Source: an uncultured beta proteobacterium (GTDB lineage Bacteria; Pseudomonadota; Gammaproteobacteria; Burkholderiales; Rhodocyclaceae). Taken from it: a stretch of DNA of 22,145 nt. The notes beneath the pieces are model-generated. The model did not search any database. It was not told the origin of the DNA and saw nothing but the letters and a program-made list of their open reading frames with translations. The stretch lies in the NCBI GenBank assembly GCA_903953145.1, contig CAJBIL010000214.1:1-22145 (forward strand), given 5' to 3'. Each line of letters begins with the position of its first letter. The stretch's first letter is position 1. The position numbers and the translations under genes were made by a program. Positions 1 to 6,421 of this stretch are shown here, one piece after another.

Positions 1-264
1 AGCCTTTTAATCGAGGCTCGGGAATCTGCTTGGGGCGGTCCGAACGTGCTAGGCGCGCGCAAATCAAGTAGTATCGCTACTTTTGGTGAGCGTACTTAAC
101 CAGGTGATTTGCGTTGGGTGATCTTGCGCAGGTTGGCACAAGCGAGGTGGCTGAGGCCTGCCGGAAATGCGTCGCAATTGTTGTAACAATCGGCGCCGCT
201 CGACGGTCTCACGGGTCAGCGCCCCTTTCAATCCGAGACGCAAATCAATTCCAGTATATTCAAA
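1..264. other. Intergenic region upstream of rluC (probable divergent rne/rluC regulatory region)
   Basis: No convincing protein is encoded here; open frames on either strand are uncharacteristic or are shadows running into rluC. In many proteobacteria rluC is divergent from rne, so this stretch may include the rne promoter and part of its long leader; that is inference, because no rne coding sequence is visible. Small inverted repeats are seen at 1-5/14-18 (AGCCT/AGGCT), 66-71/77-82 (AAGTAG/CTACTT, 5-base loop) and 175-189 (ATTGTT, two bases, AACAAT). None has a T-run that would make it a clear terminator. Confidence 0.4.
255..260 (+). promoter_or_regulatory. Possible -10 element just ahead of rluC
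   Basis: TATATT (5/6 to the sigma-70 -10 consensus) ends four bases before the rluC ATG, and no Shine-Dalgarno sequence precedes that ATG. No good -35 lies 16-18 bases upstream. If real, the transcript would start at or next to the start codon. The evidence is weak. Confidence 0.22.
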
Positions 265-1257
265 ATGGCCGAAGTTAGCAAAAATTCTGTTACGCAGGCC
301 ACTATTACGGAAGACGAGGAAGGCCAACGTCTCGATAATTTTCTATTGAAAATCTGTAAGGGTGTTCCCAAAAGCCACGTTTACAGTATCGTACGTAGCG
401 GTCAGGTTCGAGTGAACAGCAAGCGTGCTGCGGTTTCTTATCGATTGCAGCTTGGCGATACACTACGAATTCCTCCGATTCGAATTGCTCAGCGTGAAGA
501 AGATGTCGTAGCTGGTGCTGAGATTAAGGTTGAACTGCCAATACTGCATGAAGACGATGCTCTGCTGGTAATCGACAAACCCTCCGGTATTGCTGTTCAT
601 GGCGGTAGTGGCGTAAGTTTTGGCGTTATCGAAGCTTTGCGTCGCCAGCGGCCACAAGCCCGCTTTCTTGAACTGGCCCATCGACTCGACCGGGAAACCT
701 CGGGGATTTTGCTGATTGGCAAAAAACGGTCGGCGCTAGTTGCGTTGCACGACATGTTTCGTGAAGGTGGTATCGGCGGGAGCGGACGGGGGGCTGACAA
801 GCGTTATTTGGTGCTCGTCAAAGGTCGCTGGATGGATTTGCTGCGTAACGTGAAACTGCCTTTATTCAAGTATCTGTTGGACTCAGGTGAACGTCGCGTC
901 AGAGTATCGGAGGAGGGTAAAGCATCGCATACGGTTTTTCGCTTGCTTGGACGCTGGGAAAATTTCAGTTTGCTTGAAGCTGAATTGAAAACAGGACGCA
1001 CTCACCAGATACGGGTTCACCTTGCTCATCTTGGCTTCCCTATTGCCGGCGATGAAAAATACGGTGATTTCGCATTGAACAAGGGACTGGCTAGAGATGG
1101 GCTAAAACGTATGTTTCTCCACGCTTGGAAAATGCGTTTCCCACATCCGATCAATAGCGATGCCTTATCGTTCGAGGCGCCAGTACCAGGAACATTACAG
1201 CGATTCTTGCAGCAGATATCCGCAAAAGAAAAACAGGACTATGGCGAAAAGATTTGA
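265..1257 (+). CDS. rluC: 23S rRNA pseudouridine synthase RluC
   Basis: This protein isomerises uridine to pseudouridine in 23S rRNA (RluC acts at 955, 2504 and 2580 in E. coli). It has 330 residues. An S4 RNA-binding domain covers about 20-75 (GQRLDNFL, KGVPKSHVY, GDTLRIPP), followed by the RluA/RluC catalytic domain. The catalytic aspartate is D142 in the motif HRLDRETSG (139-147), and the late motif GRTHQIRVHL is at 244-253. Its N-terminus aligns well with E. coli RluC, which supports this ATG even though it has no clear Shine-Dalgarno sequence. It is first in a coupled cluster: its last 17 bases overlap the HAD phosphatase gene. RluC is favoured over RluD or RluA by the KGVPKSHVY segment and by the context next to maf, yceD and rpmF. 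Confidence 0.93.
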   Translation: MAEVSKNSVTQATITEDEEGQRLDNFLLKICKGVPKSHVYSIVRSGQVRVNSKRAAVSYRLQLGDTLRIPPIRIAQREEDVVAGAEIKVELPILHEDDALLVIDKPSGIAVHGGSGVSFGVIEALRRQRPQARFLELAHRLDRETSGILLIGKKRSALVALHDMFREGGIGGSGRGADKRYLVLVKGRWMDLLRNVKLPLFKYLLDSGERRVRVSEEGKASHTVFRLLGRWENFSLLEAELKTGRTHQIRVHLAHLGFPIAGDEKYGDFALNKGLARDGLKRMFLHAWKMRFPHPINSDALSFEAPVPGTLQRFLQQISAKEKQDYGEKI

Positions 1258-1900
1258 ACTTCTGGTGTTCGACTGGGATGGCACTCTTCTAGATTCGGCG
1301 GGCGCCATTGTCGGTGCGATCAAGGCAGCATGCCGCGATCTGGATTTGCCAGAACCGCCGGATGAGCGGGCACGGCATGTAATCGGTCTCGGGTTGAGTG
1401 ATGCGCTGCATCACGCTGTACCGGAACTCCCAGAGTACTGCTATCCGCAGATGGTTGAACGCTATCGCTATCACTATCTGAAAGATGATCACACCTTGCA
1501 GCTATTCGATGGTGCTGCGGACTTGATTGGCGAACTGGCGGAAGCGGGGTTTCTGCTGGCGGTGGCGACAGGAAAGAGCAGGCACGGGCTGAACCGAGCC
1601 CTTGAAACAAGTGGTCTCGGTGCTTTTTTTCAGTCATCACGCTGTGCTGACGAGTGTTTTTCCAAACCGAATCCGCAAATGCTTGAAGAATTGCTTGTCG
1701 AGTTTTCGATGTCACCTGAGCGAACGCTGATGATCGGAGATACGACACACGATTTGCAAATGGCAAAAAATGCCGGCGTTGCGGGTTTGGCCGTTGACTA
1801 CGGGGCGCACACAGCAGAAGAGCTTGATACTTTGGCGCCCTTGGCACGTTTGCATACTGTAGAGGAATTGGCAGCATGGCTGCGGACGAATGCCGGCTGA
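1241..1900 (+). CDS. HAD-family phosphatase, phosphoglycolate phosphatase-like
   Basis: This is a cytoplasmic haloacid-dehalogenase hydrolase of 219 residues. HAD motif I is DWDGTLLDS with D11 (nucleophile) and D13. Motif II threonine is T110 in VATGKS, motif III lysine is K143 in SKPNP, and motif IV is GDTTHD with D167 and D171. A helical cap lies between residues 18 and 90, typical of the Gph/PGP group. Upstream in-frame starts exist, but ATG 1241 puts motif I at the normal distance from the N-terminus. The gene overlaps rluC by 17 bases and the Rieske gene by 25, suggesting translational coupling. Betaproteobacterial relatives are annotated as phosphoglycolate phosphatases, but the sequence alone does not fix the substrate; other sugar phosphates or pyrophosphate are possible. 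Confidence 0.88.
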   Translation: MAKRFELLVFDWDGTLLDSAGAIVGAIKAACRDLDLPEPPDERARHVIGLGLSDALHHAVPELPEYCYPQMVERYRYHYLKDDHTLQLFDGAADLIGELAEAGFLLAVATGKSRHGLNRALETSGLGAFFQSSRCADECFSKPNPQMLEELLVEFSMSPERTLMIGDTTHDLQMAKNAGVAGLAVDYGAHTAEELDTLAPLARLHTVEELAAWLRTNAG

Positions 1901-2229
1901 TATGCAGTTCTGATGCACTGGTCGACGGTGGTCAGGGGGTGCGTTTTACCGTCATACAGTACGGTCACGATGAGCCGGCTTTTGTAGTACGTTTTCGTGG
2001 TCGCGCCTTCGCTTATTACAATCGTTGCGGACATGTTCCGGTCGAGTTGGACTGGCAACACAACGAGTTTTTCGATCATTCCAAGCTATACTTGATCTGT
2101 GCTACACATGGTGCACTGTACTCTCCCGAATCTGGTCGTTGCATGGGCGGTCGGTGCAATGGCAAAGGCCTGATGCCTATTTCCGTCACAGAACGGGATG
2201 GCGGAATTTTTTACACCCCAACCGAGTAA
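1876..2229 (+). CDS. Small Rieske [2Fe-2S] protein
   Basis: This is a 117-residue single-domain Rieske ferredoxin-like protein. The cluster ligands are visible as C51-G-H53 and C75-A-T-H78, followed by GALYSPESGRC, the usual proline-loop region of Rieske folds. There is no signal peptide, transmembrane segment or oxygenase domain, so it is a soluble cytoplasmic protein and not a bc1-complex subunit or an oxygenase alpha chain. Its start lies 25 bases inside the preceding phosphatase gene, and sppA begins 5 bases after its stop, so the genes are probably co-translated. The physiological partner is unknown. An electron-transfer or redox-sensing role is inference from the fold. Confidence 0.88.
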   Translation: MAADECRLICSSDALVDGGQGVRFTVIQYGHDEPAFVVRFRGRAFAYYNRCGHVPVELDWQHNEFFDHSKLYLICATHGALYSPESGRCMGGRCNGKGLMPISVTERDGGIFYTPTE

Positions 2230-2234
2230 ATACT

Positions 2235-3188
2235 TTGGAAACCCCGCCGAACGACCCGCAATGGGAACGCCAGTTACTGGAAAAAATTGCTTTCTCTACT
2301 TTGCAGGAGCAGAAAGCAAAACGCCGATGGGGAATTTTTTTCAAACTATCCGCGCTGGTATACCTCGTTGCTGTACTTGTTCTGGTAATTGACTGGGGTG
2401 GTTCGGAAACCTTGGTTGATGGGAAACACACTGCGCTTGTACATGTGCGCGGCACTATCGAGTCGAGTGGCGACGCCAGCGCTGAGAAAATCAATGGCGC
2501 CTTGCAGTCTGCGTTTGAGGACAAAGGTACCGCTGGCGTTATCCTAAGAATCAATAGTCCTGGCGGTAGTCCCGTTCAGTCCGGCATCGTTTATGACGAG
2601 ATTCGTCGTTTGCGGGCAAAGCATCCCGAAGTGCCTCTTTATGTGGTGGTTGAGGATCTGTGCGCGTCGGGAGGTTATTACATTGCAGCGGCTGCCGACA
2701 AGATTTTTGTCGATAAGGCTAGCATTGTGGGGTCTATCGGTGTGTTAATGGATGGCTTTGGTTTTACCAGTACGATGGAAAAGCTAGGCGTTGAGCGGAG
2801 ATTACTTACGGCAGGCGAGAACAAGGGCTTCCTCGACCCATTTTCTCCACAGGATTCAAAACAAAAGGAGCACGCGAGAGTATTACTGGGGGAAATTCAC
2901 AAACAGTTTATCGAAGTTGTTCGCCAAGGTCGTGGAGCAAGACTTAAAGAAACACCGGATATGTTCTCAGGGCTGATGTGGACAGGTAGCCAAAGTATTC
3001 AACTGGGGTTGGCTGATGATTTCGGAACTGTCGACTCGGTCGCGCGCGACATCATCAAGGCAGATAAAATTCTCGATTACTCTGTTAAGGAAAACATTGC
3101 TGAACGCTTTGCCAAACGCCTCGGTGCAGATATGGCGCAGAGTTTGGTGTTGCGATTGTTCGGTGGCGAGCGGGTGACAATTCGTTAG
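2235..3188 (+). CDS. sppA: Signal peptide peptidase SppA, S49 family (36K type)
   Basis: This inner-membrane serine protease degrades cleaved signal peptides. TTG at 2235 is the chosen start, giving 317 residues; the open frame extends further 5' but that part is a shadow of the Rieske gene, and typical relatives begin with a DPxWERxLLEK segment like residues 7-17 here. One transmembrane helix lies at about 33-53. The Ser-Lys dyad is S145 in CASGGYY and K197 in AGENKGFLDP, 52 residues apart as in the short B. subtilis SppA. The N-terminal beta motif INSPGGSP is at 106-113. A weak GAG eight bases upstream may serve as ribosome site, and coupling to the Rieske stop is likely. The stop codon interlocks with that of the convergent methyltransferase gene. 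Confidence 0.9.
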   Translation: METPPNDPQWERQLLEKIAFSTLQEQKAKRRWGIFFKLSALVYLVAVLVLVIDWGGSETLVDGKHTALVHVRGTIESSGDASAEKINGALQSAFEDKGTAGVILRINSPGGSPVQSGIVYDEIRRLRAKHPEVPLYVVVEDLCASGGYYIAAAADKIFVDKASIVGSIGVLMDGFGFTSTMEKLGVERRLLTAGENKGFLDPFSPQDSKQKEHARVLLGEIHKQFIEVVRQGRGARLKETPDMFSGLMWTGSQSIQLGLADDFGTVDSVARDIIKADKILDYSVKENIAERFAKRLGADMAQSLVLRLFGGERVTIR

Positions 3189-3895
3189 GCTTGCAGTAAA
3201 AAAACCGTTGGGCGGCGATCTATCTCAGGTAACCCTTGGTGGCGCCATTGAGCACGGGTTCGCGTCATAATCGATTCGCTTTCTAGTGTTAAGTCGGTTG
3301 CGACGCAGATTTTCGTGCTGTCGGCGCAAGCTTTAATCAGTGTTTCGAACATCTGCCGGTTTCGGTAGGGTGTTTCAATAAATATCTGTGTCCGTTTCTC
3401 CTGACGAGAATCCTTTTCCAGTTCCCTAAGTTTTTTCTGCCGTTCGTCTTCCTTGACGGGTAGATAACCGTGAAAGGCAAAATTCTGCCCAGATAGCCCA
3501 GAGCCCATTAAAGCGAGCAAAATCGATGAAGGTCCGGTCATCGGCACGACGCAAACTCCTTCGCGCTGCGCAAGCGCTACAAGATTTGCGCCAGGGTCAG
3601 CAACGGCAGGGCAGCCCGCTTCCGAAATCAGGCCGACATCGATACCTGCCTTTAATGGCGCAAGCAAGTTCGGTAGCGCGCTAACAGGTGTGTGTTCGCT
3701 GAGTTCGTATATTTCGATTTGTTGCAAGGGTGTATCTGAAGGAAGCAATTTGAGGAAAGCTCGTGCTGACTTTGCATTTTCGGCAACAAAGTGCTTGAGT
3801 TGTTTCGCTTGGTTTTGAACAGCTAAGGGCAATACTGTATCGAGTGCCGACAGGCCGAGCGGTACGGGGATTAGGTAGAGCGAACCTTTGTTCAT
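3185..3895 (-). CDS. RsmI-like SAM-dependent methyltransferase (tetrapyrrole methylase fold)
   Basis: This 236-residue protein has the fold of RsmI, the enzyme that 2'-O-methylates C1402 of 16S rRNA. It starts with LYLIPVPLG, and residues 91-103 carry the SEAGCPAVADPGA loop that matches the SDAGTPxxSDPG segment of RsmI. GPSSI at 121-125 and FHGYLPVK at 141-148 are also RsmI-like. It differs from true RsmI: the LYIVPTPIGNLxD and AEDTRH motifs of the N-terminal domain are altered or missing, and the protein is shorter than the roughly 280 residues usual for RsmI. It is better called an RsmI paralogue of unproved substrate. It lies 26 bases downstream of maf, probably in the same transcript. Its stop overlaps the sppA stop by four bases, with no terminator between them. 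Confidence 0.82.
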   Translation of the reverse strand: MNKGSLYLIPVPLGLSALDTVLPLAVQNQAKQLKHFVAENAKSARAFLKLLPSDTPLQQIEIYELSEHTPVSALPNLLAPLKAGIDVGLISEAGCPAVADPGANLVALAQREGVCVVPMTGPSSILLALMGSGLSGQNFAFHGYLPVKEDERQKKLRELEKDSRQEKRTQIFIETPYRNRQMFETLIKACADSTKICVATDLTLESESIMTRTRAQWRHQGLPEIDRRPTVFLLQA

Positions 3896-3921
3896 AAATG
3901 GCTTTATATTAGTTCTTTATC

Positions 3922-4512
3922 CTATTGTTTTAAAACACTATATCTTTCAATTTTTAGCAGGTCGCAGAGTGCTATTAGGGGTAGACCAATCAATGCGTTA
4001 GGGTCGCTACCGTCCATTTTTGCGATGATCGCGATACCCAACCCTTCCGATTTTGCGCTGCCCGCACAGTTATAAGGCTGATCTCGCATCAGGTAATTTT
4101 CAATTTCAAGATCCGTTAGATCGCGAAAAGTTACTAGTGTTGGTACGCCGCGTATATGCGCTTGCCCGGTTTTTGTATTGAGCAGGCATAGACCTGTGAA
4201 AAAATTGACACTTCGACCGCGCATGCTCTGGAGTTGCTTGACAGCATTTTCGTGCGTGCCGGGCTTCCCAAAGATTTGATCATCGAGACAGGCGACCTGA
4301 TCGCTACCGATAATCAACGCTTCGGGATAGTTTGCGGCAACGGCTCGCGCCTTAGCTTCAGAAAGGCGAAGCGCTGTTGATTCGGGTGATTCGCCGGGCA
4401 ACGGGAATTCATCAACAGCCGGATTGGCTATTGAAAATGGCAACCCGAGGCGGGCGAGTAACTCTCGACGAAATGGCGAGGTTGATGCAAGAACAAGTTG
4501 AGGAGCGTTCAT
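3922..4512 (-). CDS. maf: Maf/YceF nucleotide pyrophosphatase (7-methyl-GTP type)
   Basis: Maf proteins hydrolyse non-canonical nucleoside triphosphates to the monophosphate. This one has 196 residues and begins with the Maf signature LVLASTSPFRRELLARLG (7-24). The catalytic aspartate is D71 in IIGSDQVA, followed by GKPGTHENA. The GSDQ form rather than GADT places it with YceF (m7GTP-preferring) rather than YhdE (dTTP/UTP), which fits its place divergent from yceD as in E. coli. An upstream TTG at 4551 would add 13 uncharacteristic residues, so ATG 4512 is preferred. It precedes the RsmI-like gene on the same strand. Confidence 0.9.
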   Translation of the reverse strand: MNAPQLVLASTSPFRRELLARLGLPFSIANPAVDEFPLPGESPESTALRLSEAKARAVAANYPEALIIGSDQVACLDDQIFGKPGTHENAVKQLQSMRGRSVNFFTGLCLLNTKTGQAHIRGVPTLVTFRDLTDLEIENYLMRDQPYNCAGSAKSEGLGIAIIAKMDGSDPNALIGLPLIALCDLLKIERYSVLKQ

Positions 4513-4549
4513 GAGACATTCGGCTAGGAAGTTGCGCCAAGTCCGCGAC

Positions 4550-4578
4550 AAAATAGAAAAATTTCAGAAAAATTTGAA
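4550..4578 (-). promoter_or_regulatory. Weak candidate promoter for maf
   Basis: Read on the minus strand, TTCAAA (4578-4573) is followed after 17 bases by TATTTT (4555-4550). Each matches the sigma-70 hexamers at 4 of 6 positions, in an AT-rich divergent region. The position would give a leader of roughly 30 bases for ATG 4512. Confidence 0.3.
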
Positions 4579-4595
4579 TTAAATGCGCCGCTTCT

Positions 4596-4624
4596 TTGAC
4601 TTCAAAAGCCAAAAATAATATCAT
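4596..4624 (+). promoter_or_regulatory. Sigma-70-type promoter of the yceD-rpmF operon
   Basis: TTGACT (4596-4601, 5/6) and TATCAT (4619-4624, 5/6) are separated by exactly 17 bases. The expected start point, about seven bases beyond the -10, is near 4631, only a few bases before the yceD ATG at 4634. There is no Shine-Dalgarno sequence before that ATG, so the transcript may be effectively leaderless. Confidence 0.62.
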
Positions 4625-4633
4625 GCGCCCCTT

Positions 4634-5125
4634 ATGTCGCAACGGATTGTTATTGATAGTCTCGTTTTTGCGCGTGAAGCAAGCTCGCTACAAGGCGAAT
4701 TGCGGATCGCAGATTTGACTCGAGTGCTTGATTTACTGGCAGATTCTGCTGGTTATCTGGCCTACCGGGCTGAAGGAAAGATGGGACCGCGTAATAGAGC
4801 TCAGATTTTTTTGCAGCTTGACGGCAAATTTTCCATGTGCTGTCAGCGCTGTCTCGAGGGGGTTGAGTACTCTCTTGAGCTACGCAGTCTGCTTGAGTTT
4901 GTTGTCGATGAGAATGAACTGACGCAGGAAGAAATCGAAGATGATTCCAAGGATTTCCTTCTGATGCAGAAAGAACTCGATGTTACGGTGTTGATTGAGG
5001 ACGAGGTCATTCTCGCCCTGCCGGTGGCACCGTGCCACGAAAGTTGTGCCATGCCCGATGCCGGGCTGGGGGCGGCGAAAGTTTCGCCGTTTTCCGCGCT
5101 AACCGGCCTCAAGGGTAAAGCCTAG
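4634..5125 (+). CDS. yceD: YceD / DUF177 23S rRNA accumulation protein
   Basis: YceD is needed for normal 23S rRNA accumulation in E. coli and for plastid 23S rRNA processing in plants. This 163-residue protein shows the family's N-terminal IDSLVFAREASSLQGEL (7-23), the central cysteine motif CCQRC (C69, C70, C73), the acidic segment 92-107, and a C-terminal APCHESC (C134, C138). These cysteines could bind metal, which is inference. The start at 4634 agrees with the family N-terminus. It sits 24 bases before rpmF as in most Gram-negative bacteria, so it is probably co-transcribed with L32. Confidence 0.88.
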   Translation: MSQRIVIDSLVFAREASSLQGELRIADLTRVLDLLADSAGYLAYRAEGKMGPRNRAQIFLQLDGKFSMCCQRCLEGVEYSLELRSLLEFVVDENELTQEEIEDDSKDFLLMQKELDVTVLIEDEVILALPVAPCHESCAMPDAGLGAAKVSPFSALTGLKGKA

Positions 5126-5149
5126 TACATTTGATTTTAGGAGTAAGTT

Positions 5150-5329
5150 ATGGCCGTTCAGCAGAACAAAAAATCCCCATCCAAGCGTGGCATGCATCGC
5201 GCGCACGATTTTCTGACCAACCCACCGCTGGCCATTGAGCCTACGACTGGTGAAGTACACCTGCGCCACCACGTCAGCCCGTCCGGTTACTATCGTGGCA
5301 AGAAGGTAGCCAAAGGTACAGGCGAGTAA
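5150..5329 (+). CDS. rpmF: 50S ribosomal protein L32
   Basis: The gene encodes a 59-residue basic protein of the large ribosomal subunit. The typical start is MAVQQNKKSPSKRGMHRAHD, followed by LTNPPLAIEPTTGEVHLRHHVSP and a lysine-rich tail. This is the zinc-independent L32 type, as no CxxC pair is present. A clear Shine-Dalgarno TAGGAG (5138-5143) precedes ATG 5150. The gene follows yceD by 24 bases and is followed by a strong hairpin plus T-run before plsX. Confidence 0.95.
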   Translation: MAVQQNKKSPSKRGMHRAHDFLTNPPLAIEPTTGEVHLRHHVSPSGYYRGKKVAKGTGE

Positions 5330-5341
5330 TTTTTTAGGATC

Positions 5342-5386
5342 AGGCAGGCAGTTTCCCGCTAGGGTTAACTGCCTGCCTTTTCTTTT
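5342..5386 (+). terminator. Strong intrinsic terminator/attenuator between rpmF and plsX
   Basis: A perfect 12-bp stem, AGGCAGGCAGTT (5342-5353) with AACTGCCTGCCT (5367-5378), encloses a 13-base loop that can itself pair CCC with GGG. It runs into TTTTCTTTT (stem end to 5386). It lies 12 bases after the rpmF stop and 20 bases before the plsX start, so it should end or reduce transcription from ribosomal genes into the fatty-acid genes. Confidence 0.82.
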
Positions 5387-5406
5387 GCCTGTCACCGGAT
5401 AACTGG

Positions 5407-6420
5407 ATGACTATTACTGTCGCCATTGACTGTATGGGCGGAGATCACGGACCCCGTGTCACCGTGCCGGCGGCGCTTGACTTCGTTAACAGAAATGAAG
5501 ATGCACGCGTCGTTCTAGTTGGGCTTGAAGAAAAAATTCGCCCATTGCTTGTCGGTGTGTGCCAAACGCGCGTCGTCGTTCGTCATGCTTCCGAAGTGGT
5601 GGCAATGGATGAGCCGCCGGCGCTCGCGCTGCGCAACAAAAAAGATTCTTCAATGCGTATTGCAATCAACCTCGTCAAGCTAGGCGAGGCAGATGCTTGC
5701 GTTTCTGCCGGTAACACCGGTGCGCTGATGGCTATTTCCAGATTCGTTCTTAAAATGCTGCCAGGCATCGATCGCCCTGCTATTTGTGCGATTCTTCCGA
5801 CTGTGACCGGCCATACGCATGTTCTGGATCTTGGCGCTAATGTCGATTGTTCGCCAGAGCATCTGCTGCAATTTGGCATTATGGGCGCATCGTTGGTTTC
5901 GGCTATTGAGCACAAAGATAGACCTACCGTTGGTCTGCTCAATATTGGCGAGGAAGATATCAAGGGGAATGATGTCGTTAAACGTGCGGCAGAATTACTC
6001 AAAGACTCTGGATTGAATTTCATTGGGAATGTTGAGGGAGATGGCCTCTACAAGGGCGAAGCAGATGTCGTTGTCTGTGACGGCTTTGTCGGCAATGTCG
6101 CACTCAAAGCATCCGAGGGATTAGCGCAGATGCTGGCAGGTTTTCTGCGAAAGGAATTCAGCCGTAATTTGTTGACCCGTTTGATCGCACTGGTGGCCAT
6201 GCCGGTTCTCAATAATTTCAAAAAACGGTTTGACCACAGGCGCTATAACGGCGCCAGTTTGCTCGGGTTGAAAGGTATCGTTCTCAAGAGCCATGGTTCT
6301 GCCGATGTCATGGCTTTTGCCAATGCGCTTGATCGTGCTGCAGATGCTGCAAGGAGTGGTGTGCTGAACCGAATTACTGAACGTTTGGCGCAGCAACAAC
6401 CACTTCAGGAGCATATTTAG
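5407..6420 (+). CDS. plsX: Phosphate acyltransferase PlsX
   Basis: PlsX converts acyl-ACP and phosphate to acyl-phosphate, the donor for PlsY in the first step of phospholipid synthesis; it is peripheral at the inner membrane. The protein has 337 residues, normal for the family. Signatures seen are IDCMGGDHGP (7-16), the SAGNTGALM segment near 101-109, and the DGFVGNVALKASEG segment near 224-237. ATG 5407 puts the IDCMGGD motif at the expected N-terminal place. It heads plsX-fabH-fabD-fabG, with fabH starting two bases after its stop codon. It is separated from rpmF by a terminator, so its dose may depend on read-through or on an unseen promoter. Confidence 0.95.
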   Translation: MTITVAIDCMGGDHGPRVTVPAALDFVNRNEDARVVLVGLEEKIRPLLVGVCQTRVVVRHASEVVAMDEPPALALRNKKDSSMRIAINLVKLGEADACVSAGNTGALMAISRFVLKMLPGIDRPAICAILPTVTGHTHVLDLGANVDCSPEHLLQFGIMGASLVSAIEHKDRPTVGLLNIGEEDIKGNDVVKRAAELLKDSGLNFIGNVEGDGLYKGEADVVVCDGFVGNVALKASEGLAQMLAGFLRKEFSRNLLTRLIALVAMPVLNNFKKRFDHRRYNGASLLGLKGIVLKSHGSADVMAFANALDRAADAARSGVLNRITERLAQQQPLQEHI

Positions 6421-6421
6421 C

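Noticed and set aside
64..327. 87-residue open frame on the minus strand before rluC
   Set aside because: Overlaps the rluC 5' end, shows no family motif or ribosome site, and is probably chance.
1320..1877. 185-residue open frame on the minus strand across the HAD gene
   Set aside because: It is the shadow of a well-supported HAD phosphatase and has low-complexity, uncharacteristic composition.
2025..2234. N-terminal extension of sppA reaching 2025
   Set aside because: It is an out-of-frame reading of the Rieske gene with no resemblance to SppA; TTG 2235 fits the family.
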